In this document: positions 45,572 to 55,498 of the stretch, piece after piece
Layout: every line of letters begins with the position of its first letter
How positions within the stretch are numbered: position 1 is the stretch's first letter
Origin: CAWHPS01 sp963831235
GTDB lineage: Bacteria; Fibrobacterota; OXYB2-FULL-49-7; JAEUSG01
DNA: 64,000 nucleotides
Direction of reading: 5' to 3'
Assembly (NCBI GenBank): GCA_963831235.1
Contig: CAWHPS010000027.1
Span: 75,545-139,544, forward strand
Program-made: the position numbers and the translations under genes
Notes under the pieces: model-generated
Seen by the model: only the letters and a program-made list of their open reading frames with translations
What the model was told of the DNA's origin: nothing
Databases searched by the model: none

Positions 45572-45600
45572 TTGAAATAACCAGTGCAAAAGATTATATA
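45572..45600 (+). promoter_or_regulatory. Candidate sigma-70-type promoter for the 45625-46571 genes
   Basis: TTGAAA (45572-45577), 17 bases, TATATA (45595-45600), 24 bases before the ATG at 45625. Confidence 0.45.
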
Positions 45601-45624
45601 TTACTACATAAAAAAGGACGTGGT

Positions 45625-46167
45625 ATGCGTTCATTATTGGTAATTATTCTGCTTGTTTCAATCTACACAGGCTCTTTTTCAGAGAACCTGCTCGCACCAA
45701 AAACACCGTTCACAAAAGAATCATTATTGGGTAATAATGCCACACTTGGTATTAATCAACAAGGGCCCAATTCCCTGCTCGATCCTTCCCGATTCTCGAT
45801 GCACCAAAGCTACAGCATGAGCTATTCTTCAAATGGCACATCTTCAGACATGACAGGTCTATACCTGAACCGTATGCAATACGACTTCCAGGTTCCGGTA
45901 TCGCTCCAGGTTGACGTTGGTTTTTTTAACAAGCCAATGGCCCTTATTGGCAATGGAGGTAATGCTCCAGGAGAAAAAAACTCGGTTCTTACAATACCAA
46001 GGGTTGGGCTTGTTTATCAGCCTTCAAGAAACTTTACAATGGCTTTTGAATACTTTAACCTTCCCGGCGGCTACGGCAATGCTGCCATGCCTTATGGCTT
46101 CATGAATAATGATCCTTTCATGCCATATTCTTTTTCCCGATCATCGAACAACAGCTCCGGTAAATGA
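45625..46167 (+). CDS. Hypothetical exported protein
   Basis: The 180 residues start with a signal peptide (SLLVIILLVSIYTGSFS). The rest is rich in Ser, Asn, Gly and aromatic residues in short strands (SFSMSYSSNG-like, LQVDVGFFNKP, VGLVYQPSRNFTMAFEYF), which suggests a small outer-membrane or periplasmic beta protein. The ribosome site AAAGGA is 7 bases upstream. Its stop overlaps the LytR_C gene (ATGA), so the two are coupled. I do not recognise the family. Confidence 0.7.
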   Translation: MRSLLVIILLVSIYTGSFSENLLAPKTPFTKESLLGNNATLGINQQGPNSLLDPSRFSMHQSYSMSYSSNGTSSDMTGLYLNRMQYDFQVPVSLQVDVGFFNKPMALIGNGGNAPGEKNSVLTIPRVGLVYQPSRNFTMAFEYFNLPGGYGNAAMPYGFMNNDPFMPYSFSRSSNNSSGK

Positions 46168-46571
46168 AATACGTTTATTACGGTTCTGTGGTTGTACTTT
46201 CCGGCCTTATTCTTTTTTTCTATTTCCTTACGCGCACTAAAAAAGAAACGGTTTTGGTTGAAAGGGCTGTTCCGAATATCGGCTCGGTCCAGATACTTAA
46301 TGGCTGCGGAACACCGGGCGCAGCCCAGATAATAGCGGATTATTTGCGCAAAAAGGAATTTGATGTTAAAGAAACGGAAAATGCAAAGGACTGGAATTAC
46401 AAAGAAACAATTGTGGCATCGCGCATCCGTGACATGTCAACCGCAAACAGCATTGCAACTGCTTTGCATACCAACAATGTAATTATGCTCCGCAACACTG
46501 ACGGCTTTTACGATGTAACTGTATTTGTCGGCGAAGACTATCTTAAAATCACTGATTCTGAAAATAACTGA
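46164..46571 (+). CDS. LytR_C-domain membrane-anchored protein
   Basis: The 135 residues have an N-terminal membrane anchor (VVVLSGLILFFYFL). A LytR C-terminal-type domain follows (about 38-125; IGSVQILNGCGTPGAAQIIADYLRKK, IVASR, TANSIATAL, DVTVFVGEDY). This domain is usually the tail of LytR-CpsA-Psr proteins; here it stands alone, as is common in Gram-negatives. Its role in the envelope is unknown. It precedes lpxB and murA in the same direction. Confidence 0.8.
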   Translation: MKYVYYGSVVVLSGLILFFYFLTRTKKETVLVERAVPNIGSVQILNGCGTPGAAQIIADYLRKKEFDVKETENAKDWNYKETIVASRIRDMSTANSIATALHTNNVIMLRNTDGFYDVTVFVGEDYLKITDSENN

Positions 46572-46623
46572 TTCTTTTGCCTTGGCTTTTTAAAATCCAA
46601 TCAATGTATTTTATTTCCACCAC

Positions 46624-47739
46624 ATGAAACATATATTCTTTTCAGTCGGCGAGCCATCTGGTGATATTCATGCCGCGGCCGTTATAAGACATCTCCAGGG
46701 TTTTCGTATATCCGGAATAACCGGAGATGCCATGATTGCGGCTGGTACAACAACAATCTTTCACATAAGGGAAACATCAGTAATCGGTTTTAGTGAGGTT
46801 GCAAGAAACTACCTGCGTCTAAGAAGGATTCTGAACAAAACATACCAGTGGATTGAAAAAGAGAGGCCGGATCTTCTTGTTCTGGTTGACTATCCGGGCT
46901 TTAATATGAGGCTTGCCCGTTTCGCAAAGAAACTTGGAATACCTGTCTTATACTATATTGCCCCAAAAGTATGGGCCTGGGGAGAATGGCGGGTTAAGTC
47001 CTTAAGGCAGGTGGTTGATAGAATGGCTGTGATATTTCCGTTTGAAGAGAATTATTTCAGGGAACGCGGGATAAAAGCCGATTATGTCGGCAATCCGAGT
47101 GTTGAGACGCCTCATACAATTATAGATCGCAAAACATTCTGCAAAAACCTTGACATCCCGGAGAGCGCACGCATACTGGGGCTTCTTTCAGGCAGCCGAA
47201 AAGGAGAGGTCGAAAAAATCCTTCCACCCATGACGGATTCCGCTAAAACACTTATGACCGGAAAAGTATTTGATTATACCCTTGTTTCAAAAATGGGGTA
47301 TCTTTCTTCTGATATTTTTAAGGGTATTAAAAATGATCCTAGATTCCGTATCGTTGATGGAGACCCTGGAGGGATTTATTCTCATTCCGACTTTCTTTTT
47401 GTCAAATCCGGTACAGCAACCCTTGAGGCTGCACTTGAGCTCAAACCTTTTCTTGTTGCCTATAAAGTGGCACTAATATCAGGTTTCATCATACGCAGGG
47501 TTTTGAGCATGAAATATGTAAGTATGATCAATATCATACTGGGAGGCCCTGTGGTAACCGAGCTCCTTCAGGAAAACGTAACCTCAGAGAAACTGACCTC
47601 TGAAACACAAAAAATCCTCAGCAATACAAAACAAATCGCCGGTTTAATAGAAACCTTTAAAAGACTTAAAGAAGATATGTCACAAAAGAAAGCATCCATT
47701 GAAACAGCTTCAATAATAAGGGAAATGACAAATGGATAA
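46624..47739 (+). CDS. lpxB: Lipid-A-disaccharide synthase
   Basis: LpxB joins lipid X and UDP-2,3-diacylglucosamine at the inner membrane to make the lipid A disaccharide. The 371 residues match along the whole length: FSVGEPSGDIHAAAVI, VLVDYPGFNMRLA, YYIAPKVWAWGEWR, FPFEENYF, YVGNP, LLSGSRKGEVE and the donor-site FVKSGTATLEAAL. The usual length is about 380. It overlaps murA by 8 bases. Its presence indicates a lipid-A-bearing outer membrane. Confidence 0.95.
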   Translation: MKHIFFSVGEPSGDIHAAAVIRHLQGFRISGITGDAMIAAGTTTIFHIRETSVIGFSEVARNYLRLRRILNKTYQWIEKERPDLLVLVDYPGFNMRLARFAKKLGIPVLYYIAPKVWAWGEWRVKSLRQVVDRMAVIFPFEENYFRERGIKADYVGNPSVETPHTIIDRKTFCKNLDIPESARILGLLSGSRKGEVEKILPPMTDSAKTLMTGKVFDYTLVSKMGYLSSDIFKGIKNDPRFRIVDGDPGGIYSHSDFLFVKSGTATLEAALELKPFLVAYKVALISGFIIRRVLSMKYVSMINIILGGPVVTELLQENVTSEKLTSETQKILSNTKQIAGLIETFKRLKEDMSQKKASIETASIIREMTNG

Positions 47740-48994
47740 GTTCATAATTCGCGGCGGGAAAAAGCTATCCGGTGAAATAACCCTTTCAGGCTCCAAAAAC
47801 GGCACCCTTCCGGTAATGGCAGCTGCACTCCTTACCAAAGGAATAACCACACTTCGCAATACACCATACCTTAGGGACATTCAAACAATGTCCAATGTAA
47901 TTCGTGTAGTTGGAGCAAGGGTCTTCGGCGGAAGGAACACAATTAAGATCGACACTACGCATTGCAATCATATGGAAGCCCCGTATGATCTTGTAAAAAC
48001 AATGCGCGCATCATTTTATGTGCTGGGGCCGCTCCTTGCCAGGTACGGTAGGGTGCGCGTTTCACTCCCCGGCGGCTGTGCCTGGGGTCCGCGTCCTGTT
48101 GATATCCATATAAAAGGAATGCAAGCGCTTGGAGCGGATGTCAGGACAGAGCACGGTTTTGTTGAAGCCTGTGCCAAAAGACTTACAGGGTGCAGGTTTG
48201 AATTCGACAAGGTAAGTGTGGGTGCAACAGCCAATATTATCATGGCTGCCACACTAGCGCGCGGTGTCACTCAATTAATAAACACTGCCAAAGAACCTGA
48301 GATAACATTCCTTATAAACACGCTTAACCGCATGGGTGCAAATGTCCGCGAGACGCGGGACGGGGTTGAAATCAAGGGTGTCAAGGAGCTTAAACCGGTT
48401 TCCGTAAGCGTAATTCCGGATCGGATCGAAGCAGGCACATTCATAGCAGCCGTTATCCTTGCGGGCGGGCGCATAAAGCTTCTTAATGCTCCTGTAAAAG
48501 ACCTTGCTTCAACAATCGAAATGTTCGAAAAAACCGGGGCAGCAATAAAAACAGGAAAAGAGATGCTCGTTGTCGAAGCCCCGAAAATCATCCGGCCGGT
48601 TGAAGTGACCACCTCCCCTTTCCCGGGTTTTCCAACAGACCTTCAGGCCCAGATAATGGCGGTCCTTTCCATGGGGAATGGCACAAGCATAATAACAGAC
48701 ACTATTTATCACGATCGTTTCACTCATGTGCCCGAGCTAAAGCGGCTTGGAGCCAACATAGCCCTCACAAATAACACTGCCGTAATAATGGGTGTGAAGA
48801 AATTAAGCGGAGCGCCTGTTATGGCAACGGACCTTCGCGCAAGCGCGGCACTTGTTATAGCAGGCCTTAAAGCCTCAGGCCAAACCGAAGTAAGCCGTGT
48901 TTATCATATTGACAGGGGATACGAGAAAATAGAAGAGAAATTAAAAGGTGTTGGCGCAAGAATCGAACGCTCTCAGGATCAGATGGTGTATTGA
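47732..48994 (+). CDS. murA: UDP-N-acetylglucosamine 1-carboxyvinyltransferase
   Basis: MurA makes the first committed peptidoglycan precursor by adding enolpyruvate from PEP to UDP-GlcNAc. The 420 residues show the paired inside-out barrels: K22-N23 (SGSKNG), R92 (KTMRASF), the reactive C116 in GGCAWGPRPVDIHI (the Cys at which fosfomycin binds is retained), and PTDLQAQIMA with the catalytic Asp. The length is normal. It is coupled to lpxB by an 8-base overlap, and a strong hairpin follows at 49007. Confidence 0.95.
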   Translation: MDKFIIRGGKKLSGEITLSGSKNGTLPVMAAALLTKGITTLRNTPYLRDIQTMSNVIRVVGARVFGGRNTIKIDTTHCNHMEAPYDLVKTMRASFYVLGPLLARYGRVRVSLPGGCAWGPRPVDIHIKGMQALGADVRTEHGFVEACAKRLTGCRFEFDKVSVGATANIIMAATLARGVTQLINTAKEPEITFLINTLNRMGANVRETRDGVEIKGVKELKPVSVSVIPDRIEAGTFIAAVILAGGRIKLLNAPVKDLASTIEMFEKTGAAIKTGKEMLVVEAPKIIRPVEVTTSPFPGFPTDLQAQIMAVLSMGNGTSIITDTIYHDRFTHVPELKRLGANIALTNNTAVIMGVKKLSGAPVMATDLRASAALVIAGLKASGQTEVSRVYHIDRGYEKIEEKLKGVGARIERSQDQMVY

Positions 48995-49006
48995 TAACAC
49001 CAGTGC

Positions 49007-49032
49007 CCCCTCTCCAGTAATCTGGAGAGGGG
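49007..49032. terminator. Perfect hairpin between convergent murA and PorV-like genes
   Basis: CCCCTCTCCAG (49007-49017) and CTGGAGAGGGG (49022-49032) pair perfectly with a TAAT loop, and ATAAAGGGGTGAGG follows. It lies in the 56-base gap between converging genes and could act as a terminator for both, though it has no T-run. It has the same plan as the larger element at 57200 and may belong to a dispersed repeat family. Confidence 0.5.
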
Positions 49033-49050
49033 ATAAAGGGGTGAGGTTGA

Positions 49051-50418
49051 TTAGAACTTGAGTCCCAAAGAAAAACGCTGGGCCCCGGAAAGATCACCGT
49101 AATCACCTTCGTCAGTCTTGAAATATTCGTAGGAATAATCAGCGCCTATCCTGGTTTTAAGCACCTTTATCGGACAGTCTATACCGAGACCGAAATGATA
49201 ACGCCTCATGCTTTCCATTGAAAAGTTTTGGGACATGCCAATTCGCAATGCCAGGACATTCCGGAAAAGCCATTTTTCCATGCCAAGCCTTACATTATCT
49301 TCAGCATCATTATAAAGGCTCTTATTACCGTCAAGCACAAGATTGAGTGTGTTCATGAGCCTGTAATGACCGCCTATGACAAGATTGGCAGGAACACCTT
49401 CACTATAGTTCTCCCCTGTTGATGTGTTTTTATAACTTATAGTGCTTAGTATATCTCTTAGCAACAGACCGACTGTTATGCGCTCAGAGAGTTCGAATTG
49501 CGAGCCTATATCAAGAGAACCACCAAAACCTCCGCCTTCCACGGCATTGTCCTGCCATGCATAAACATCATTCTTGGCCGGTGACACTGTCATCATCAGA
49601 AATTTGACATTAACACCAAGTGAAAATGGGCGCATCCTGTCGCTTATATCATCAAACACCTTTGAAAAACTGGTGATCACCTGTGTTTCACTTGAACCTA
49701 TATCGTCGCTGTTGCTTGTTATAATCGCCTGCCCATGTGAAATGGTACGTGTCACATGATTGACATAGCCCGAATAAACATAAGGCAGAGACCCGCTTCC
49801 ATAGCGGTAGTCCATGTAGCCCGCAGTAACATTGCGGCCTTCCGCTCTCCACATTCCAGCCGGATTGTACGCCATGGCATTCGCATCGTCAGACAACCCT
49901 ACAAATGCCCCTCCCATCCCATGCGGGCGAGCTGCAATCATGAGATCACCAAACGCACCGTGCTGGTTCGCGAAGTTATTTATATCATACTTTGTTGTGC
50001 TCAGATTTTTATTCTTGCCGGAAGGTGATAATGCGCCTGAAGACGAGGCATATAGAATTGCGGCCGCAGTTGTAACCCCTCCTGCAATGGCCCACTCCAG
50101 CTTGTTTTTAATTTCACGACCCTTGTACTTGACAATGTTGATATCAACATTCCTTGTCTCAATCTTGAGGATTTTATAAGCCCCGACCTGGGCAAGCTGG
50201 TCCAGTTTCTCAGGAGGGCAATCAGATGCGACAATGGTCTTTGATTCAAAATCACGGCTTTCCAGATCAAACATCTTTAATTTAAGCACATTCAGCTTCC
50301 CATCAATATCAAATTCTCCCATAACAACCTTGCTGCACGCTAAAATCTCGCCTGCGTCAAGAGCGCAACGTTCATTTCGGCATTCATTCCGGATTCGATT
50401 CTCCGGCAGCGATTGCAC
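49051..50418 (-). CDS. PorV-like outer-membrane protein, C-terminal part of a FlgO/PorV fusion
   Basis: Read alone it has 455 residues. Its first 12 residues are an artefact of the shifted frame. CALDAGEILACSKVVMGEF (about 18-36) finishes the FlgO/CsgG-like domain that begins in the upstream fragment, and a membrane span follows near 108-125. From about 155 it is a PorV/UPF0164-like barrel (LMIAARPHGMGGAFVGLSDD, ANAMAYNPAGM, then paired strands), ending in LKF. With the upstream 89 residues, the gene would be about 530 codons (49051-50653). A repeated GAAT at 50381-50389 breaks the frame. PorV-type proteins shuttle type IX cargo in Bacteroidota; a like role here is inference. Confidence 0.75.
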   Translation of the reverse strand: MQSLPENRIRNECRNERCALDAGEILACSKVVMGEFDIDGKLNVLKLKMFDLESRDFESKTIVASDCPPEKLDQLAQVGAYKILKIETRNVDINIVKYKGREIKNKLEWAIAGGVTTAAAILYASSSGALSPSGKNKNLSTTKYDINNFANQHGAFGDLMIAARPHGMGGAFVGLSDDANAMAYNPAGMWRAEGRNVTAGYMDYRYGSGSLPYVYSGYVNHVTRTISHGQAIITSNSDDIGSSETQVITSFSKVFDDISDRMRPFSLGVNVKFLMMTVSPAKNDVYAWQDNAVEGGGFGGSLDIGSQFELSERITVGLLLRDILSTISYKNTSTGENYSEGVPANLVIGGHYRLMNTLNLVLDGNKSLYNDAEDNVRLGMEKWLFRNVLALRIGMSQNFSMESMRRYHFGLGIDCPIKVLKTRIGADYSYEYFKTDEGDYGDLSGAQRFSLGLKF

Positions 50419-50653
50419 GCTTATTCATCTCTTCCTGGGACAAGACATAATAAAGCCCTGTCTTGGAGAATGCCTCTCGCAAAAGCACAGTCATTTTCCC
50501 GGCCTGTTCAGACGATGCTTTACCGTTGCCGAGAGAGAGGACAACAAGTCTTGTGAGGTCTTCGCTTTGTTTGGCAGCACCCTCTTCGGCTGCAAAGGAC
50601 ACGCAAACAACAAGAAGCATAACTGCTGCAAAAAGTATTGGTGTTTTATTCAT
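50384..50653 (-). CDS. FlgO/CsgG-like N-terminal part of the same broken gene
   Basis: The 89 residues begin with a signal peptide (ILFAAVMLLVVCVSFA). A FlgO/CsgG-like start follows (TRLVVLSLGNGKASSEQAGKM, LLREAFSKTGLYYVLSQEEM) and ends at TGA after GESNPE. Deleting one of the two GAAT copies joins NPE to CRNERCALDAGE in the downstream frame, which restores the family's Cys-x-x-x-Cys-ALDAG pattern. AAGGAGG lies 8 bases before the ATG. It starts 18 bases after the stop of the 1600-residue surface protein gene, in the same operon. Confidence 0.7.
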   Translation of the reverse strand: MNKTPILFAAVMLLVVCVSFAAEEGAAKQSEDLTRLVVLSLGNGKASSEQAGKMTVLLREAFSKTGLYYVLSQEEMNKRAIAAGESNPE

Positions 50654-50671
50654 ATATTATTCCTCCTTAAA

Positions 50672-53600
50672 TTATTTGAACAGGACAACAGGTACGCTCT
50701 TGTAAGTCTTCTTCACACCATCATCAACCATGATTTTAACAAGATAACGACCGTTGCGGCAAATTCTTCCGAGATCATTGGTACCATCCCAGAAATATAC
50801 TCTGCGGTATGTCTGGTTGCCAAAGAACCCTCCATTCGTGTTCAGTGAATACAGCTCCTTGAATGACGTACCGGAAATGGTTTGAGTGTTTAGTCCCTTA
50901 CGTATGATATTTCCTTCTATGTTAAGTATCCTGACTTCAGAAGAAACAGATGACGATTGATTGGTGGCCACATCAAACTCTATTCTTAACCCCGGCCATT
51001 TAAGGATGCCATCTGTTGCAATAACAAAGGGTGAGAATGGGCTCGGGCCGATTTTAAGATTATAGATGCCGAATGCCTTGGAGCTTATAAGAAGGGCGTA
51101 TTCTCCGCTTAATTTGTTTCCACTAGTACTTCCAAGGTTCAGTACCCGAATACGCATCCATTCAGGGGTACCCGGGCCGGCATTCGCACTTGAACCCTTG
51201 TATAGCCCGCTTTGAACTGCTCCAGTGTTCGACAATATCTGGAAAGCATTGTCAAGGGTTTGTGTTGAACCTATTATTTCCCAACGGGTTTTTTTCTGGT
51301 TCCAAACCCCTGCAAAAATTTCCTTGTCTGAGAATTCCCTGGGTATTCTTATAAAAAAGTCCATGCTGTCGGATGGGGCTGCTTGACTTACTGTTCCAAA
51401 AGACAATTCGAACAGGGAGGATACAACTATTCCTGTCTGTGCATTGACCGACTTTAATACAGGCAATTCAGACACAGGTGTTGATTTGAGCAAAAAGTCC
51501 TGCGAAGCCCCGGAAAAAACAGTCGGCCTGAAAAATGCCCGGAAGGCGCTGTCCATACTCATAACAGTATCTGACTTTATCTTGAACATGACCTTGAGTT
51601 CCTGTGATTCAGTCTTGCCGAACGCATTTACTTTAACCGTAACAGTCCCGATTCTTCCTGGAGGCGAGGTAAATTTACCTATGGAGGACATATATGAACC
51701 CATGCTCAAAGGTTCACAATACCAGAACCCCTGGGTGGTAAACGTCTGCCCCGTGGATTTATTTATGCCAATAACCATGTAAGAAGCTTCGCCACCGGAG
51801 TATATTTTGTCGTCACCACCATTTATTATCATAAGATTATCAACTGCCTTGCGAAGTACTTTCAAGTATGTTTTAATGGTTGTATCCTGGCCTGAAACAG
51901 ATATCCTGCATCTTATCGTATCTATAAAATTGTTCACAGCAAGACTGTCGCTTGTAACAGCCGCTTTAAGCACAGTTCCAGCCTGACTGAATGTAATCAC
52001 ACCAGGACGATCTTCGAATAACCACTTAATGGAACTGGAATCCAATTCCCGTGTTGTGAATGATCCATTCTGGCAAATTATACGGATTTCCGATGTTCCA
52101 CCAAGAGGAAGGAGAGCTGGGTTGGACAGGTTCCTTGAAGAAGGAAGAACCGTAAAATACTTGAGTTTTGACGAGGGTGGTATAATTGTTGTAAACAGTT
52201 TTGATGAATTCGAGTAGTTGATTGTATCACCGGAACTATCCACAACACTGACTTCAAAATAATATTTCATATCGCTGCTGTCGGCAGTTGGTTTAATATT
52301 GAAAACAATGGTGCTGTCGTTACCTGCAATGGTATCTCCCGCAGCCGAGGTCATATTGTTCTCAGACCGGTCACGGTAGAATATTCTGAAAGAAACAGCA
52401 TTTCGAACTGATACACCCGCCGCTTTTACAAATATTTTAAGCTCTGCTTTTCCACTACTCGTGTCCATTACCGCGACTTTCGGCATTATATGTTTTACAG
52501 GGTGCGGCATGATTATTTGAGTGTCCCGCAACGCCTTAACACGCATTGTGTCTATATCAAGAATCTTGAGACCCGCCGTTGTTTTAAACACGGAATCCGT
52601 GGTTACATTGGTTCCAAATGCATAGGAACCAGTGCCCATGCTACCAAGAACATCTGTTGATTTCAAGATCATTTTATTCGGGTACTTGATGCTCACAGTT
52701 TGTGTGGAATCGTTATTTAACAGACTATCAAGAAGTTTTATTTTGAAGCTGATGGATATGCTACCAGGCGTCAATGTATCAACACCCGTAGATGCCGACT
52801 TGTAGCCTATCTTGCCGTCCTTTGTCCTTCCGGTGTCAACGCCGGCCAAATCCGTTTTAACATTAAATCCCTGTGCAGCGTAAGTCAGATTATAACGCCC
52901 TGTATCAAGCCCGGCAATGGTAAAAGAACCTGTTGCTGCTATGGTTGTCACGCTTATGTCGGGAATTCCGGCTTTGTGAGCGGTTATATTGACGGATTGA
53001 TTTACCCCGCTTTTCAAGGCCCTTACAATGCCCTTTATGGATGCGTATTCCTTCAGGTAAACGGATTTATCAACAGAACCGCGTGCGGTCACATTGATAT
53101 TTGTTATTGAATCAGTAATGACATTCTGCCCTGTAAAGTGGAGGGTATATACACCTGCGGGTAAAGAAAGCATATAGGAATTATCGCCACGTCCGCTTGA
53201 TACAGACCCGACTGTTTTGCCTGAAGCATCAGTCGCAATGACGTTTATTCCCTGGCGGCTGTTGGTAATAAATTGAAAATCTGTCAAGAGAAAACTTGTG
53301 ACGTAGGTTACACCGCTTATCTGGCCGAGACCGGACTTTAAATTAACATCATAGATGGCATTTGTCGTGACTGTTATTCCTGGAATGTTCTCCGTGCTGA
53401 AACCTTCACGTTCAATGTCAAGTTCATAACCACTCCCGGTTTTTACCGAGAAACTATAAGCGCCGTTATCAGCCGTATTTGCGGTCCCTATTACTACCCC
53501 GTTTCTCGACAACAAAACATTGGCGCCGATTATGGGTTTTCCTGATGCGCTGTCCCTAATGGTTCCTGATATGATATTGACAAAGCGTGTTATTTCAAGG

Positions 53601-55474
53601 GTGTCAAGATTTTTGCTTTGCTGGGGGCTGACTGAGGCTGGTTTTCCCTGCGAACGTTCGTATCCGTCCTTTTCCGCATAAACAGTCCAGTCGCCCACAG
53701 GCACATACATGGAGAAGCTGCCGAGTGCGTCTGTTTTCTGTCTTACCGTATCTCCCTGTGCGCTCATGGCTGTTATTGACGCATCGCTTATGCTTATCCC
53801 CTTGTCAGCAACAATGCCGTAAATTTGTGCAGGGAACTTTTGCAAAACAAATGTCTGTGTGTCTGATGGATGTGATGAGGAGATGTTTACATCAACGGTC
53901 TGCGAATCATAGCCTTGAAGGCTTATAGCGATTCTATATGCCCCGAGCTGGAGACTCTTCTTACCGTATCCATTCTGGTCCGTTGGCAGGTCAATTGGTA
54001 ACCCGCCGCCCTGTAAAGGGATAATCTTGACATTCGCAAATTTGAGTGTCACATTATTTGAGCCGATACGTTCCTTTGAATAATAAACAAGTGACCCTGC
54101 CGGAATGGTGTCCCTGTAAAAGAACGCCTTTTTCTTTGACGCAATGCCTGAACCACTCTTGTTTTCAACAAAGACCTTCCACACATGCAACACGCCTGTT
54201 GCTAGAAAAGATTTTGCATTTAGAGTGACAAAGGTATCGATTGTGTTCTTTGTCCATATAGCAACAGCAGCATCAATTCCGGTTGCGGAATCGTATAACA
54301 CATTATATAAGTAAACCTTATATATGTTTGCAGAATCACACCTTCTCCAGGACAGTGTTATAAGCCCTGTATCAGAAGGCCCGACTGTAAAAGTATCAAC
54401 CTTGAGTTTTGTAATGGTATCGCCTTTTGAAACCGAATCCATATAAAAGCTCTTTAAAACAGTATCCTTTGATGCAAGCCTACCGATTGTCTTCATTGTC
54501 CCTGTGTCGGGAGCAGTGAGGCCTTCAAGCGATCCCTTGATTGTGAAATATCCGGGCAAAGGGATTGCATTAACCGATGTGAACTCCTTGGTGTTGCCGT
54601 AATTGTTGAGTATCATCCACTCATACTTGACGTTAGGTGACAAGGGCGGGGGTGCGGGAAAAAGACCTGATGGATCCGGTGTGCCATATTGAATCTGACT
54701 TCCAGGTGTGATTGCCTGCCAGATAAAACTGGCATTGGAGATGGTGTCAAATTTTTCACTTATATTTATGGGTTGATCCGATAAAAGCAGATGGTAATAC
54801 GGAACACCAGCAACAGGCTCCCATTGGAAAGTGGGTCTAAACTGGGTAATGTCTGAGTTGGGGCTGACAACCTTGGCAGGCTGTGTTGTTTCAACAATAA
54901 GCTGGCCTTCCTGGCTTATCTTGTTACGCTTACGGTTTATTACCACAAAGTAATACTTTCCGACCGTCATGGTCTTGGTTCCACCCTTGCCAATCTGATG
55001 TCTTGGAGCAATAAATATAGACCGTTGGATAGGGTTCATAATGTTTATATATGGCTTTACAAACATGGTATCCGTTGATACACGAAGGAATGATAAGCTA
55101 CAAGCATTTGCGACAAAAGTGTCTATACGTTCGGATGTCAGAGGCGTGTTGTGCCGGGTGTCTATCCATTGACCGTTTATTCTTGATGTAGATGGAATTG
55201 TAGATGTATCAAAACTGAATACGTTCGTGGCATAATTGGTATAATTGCCGTAAACGCCACCACCTGTCTGAGAACTGAATAAAACAGTCACGCTATCAAC
55301 CGTGGTATCAGAAGAGAAGTAATCAATGCGTACATTTTTTGTTGTGTCAATACCTTTTGGCGGATCTATCCAGTAAATCGTATATTCACCAAGAGAAAAA
55401 GCCATGGTGCATGAAAAGAGCACCATCAAAAGGGAGAACCTGAGTAATGACATTGTGTATGATTTTAAAGTCAT
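50672..55474 (-). CDS. Giant exported repeat protein with carboxypeptidase-regulatory-like and FlgD-like domains
   Basis: The 1600 residues begin with a signal peptide (LLRFSLLMVLFSCTMAFS). The N-terminal 450 residues include two fibronectin-III-like units (QFRPTFQWEPVAGVPYYHLLL, TLSWRRCDSANIYKVYL). Four or five carboxypeptidase-regulatory-like domains follow from about 500 to 900 (IYGIVADKGISISDASITA, ISGTIRDSASGKPIIGANVL, SIKGIVRALKSGVNQSVNI). Ig-like strands come next, and a FlgD-like end (RVYFWDGTNDLGRICRNGRY) closes the protein. It is probably a surface scaffold or adhesin. It lies between the barrel gene (24-base gap) and the FlgO/PorV gene in one operon, so the three may form one outer-membrane complex. 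Confidence 0.75.
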   Translation of the reverse strand: MTLKSYTMSLLRFSLLMVLFSCTMAFSLGEYTIYWIDPPKGIDTTKNVRIDYFSSDTTVDSVTVLFSSQTGGGVYGNYTNYATNVFSFDTSTIPSTSRINGQWIDTRHNTPLTSERIDTFVANACSLSFLRVSTDTMFVKPYINIMNPIQRSIFIAPRHQIGKGGTKTMTVGKYYFVVINRKRNKISQEGQLIVETTQPAKVVSPNSDITQFRPTFQWEPVAGVPYYHLLLSDQPINISEKFDTISNASFIWQAITPGSQIQYGTPDPSGLFPAPPPLSPNVKYEWMILNNYGNTKEFTSVNAIPLPGYFTIKGSLEGLTAPDTGTMKTIGRLASKDTVLKSFYMDSVSKGDTITKLKVDTFTVGPSDTGLITLSWRRCDSANIYKVYLYNVLYDSATGIDAAVAIWTKNTIDTFVTLNAKSFLATGVLHVWKVFVENKSGSGIASKKKAFFYRDTIPAGSLVYYSKERIGSNNVTLKFANVKIIPLQGGGLPIDLPTDQNGYGKKSLQLGAYRIAISLQGYDSQTVDVNISSSHPSDTQTFVLQKFPAQIYGIVADKGISISDASITAMSAQGDTVRQKTDALGSFSMYVPVGDWTVYAEKDGYERSQGKPASVSPQQSKNLDTLEITRFVNIISGTIRDSASGKPIIGANVLLSRNGVVIGTANTADNGAYSFSVKTGSGYELDIEREGFSTENIPGITVTTNAIYDVNLKSGLGQISGVTYVTSFLLTDFQFITNSRQGINVIATDASGKTVGSVSSGRGDNSYMLSLPAGVYTLHFTGQNVITDSITNINVTARGSVDKSVYLKEYASIKGIVRALKSGVNQSVNITAHKAGIPDISVTTIAATGSFTIAGLDTGRYNLTYAAQGFNVKTDLAGVDTGRTKDGKIGYKSASTGVDTLTPGSISISFKIKLLDSLLNNDSTQTVSIKYPNKMILKSTDVLGSMGTGSYAFGTNVTTDSVFKTTAGLKILDIDTMRVKALRDTQIIMPHPVKHIMPKVAVMDTSSGKAELKIFVKAAGVSVRNAVSFRIFYRDRSENNMTSAAGDTIAGNDSTIVFNIKPTADSSDMKYYFEVSVVDSSGDTINYSNSSKLFTTIIPPSSKLKYFTVLPSSRNLSNPALLPLGGTSEIRIICQNGSFTTRELDSSSIKWLFEDRPGVITFSQAGTVLKAAVTSDSLAVNNFIDTIRCRISVSGQDTTIKTYLKVLRKAVDNLMIINGGDDKIYSGGEASYMVIGINKSTGQTFTTQGFWYCEPLSMGSYMSSIGKFTSPPGRIGTVTVKVNAFGKTESQELKVMFKIKSDTVMSMDSAFRAFFRPTVFSGASQDFLLKSTPVSELPVLKSVNAQTGIVVSSLFELSFGTVSQAAPSDSMDFFIRIPREFSDKEIFAGVWNQKKTRWEIIGSTQTLDNAFQILSNTGAVQSGLYKGSSANAGPGTPEWMRIRVLNLGSTSGNKLSGEYALLISSKAFGIYNLKIGPSPFSPFVIATDGILKWPGLRIEFDVATNQSSSVSSEVRILNIEGNIIRKGLNTQTISGTSFKELYSLNTNGGFFGNQTYRRVYFWDGTNDLGRICRNGRYLVKIMVDDGVKKTYKSVPVVLFK

Positions 55475-55498
55475 GGATTTTATGCTCCTTTATTTGAC

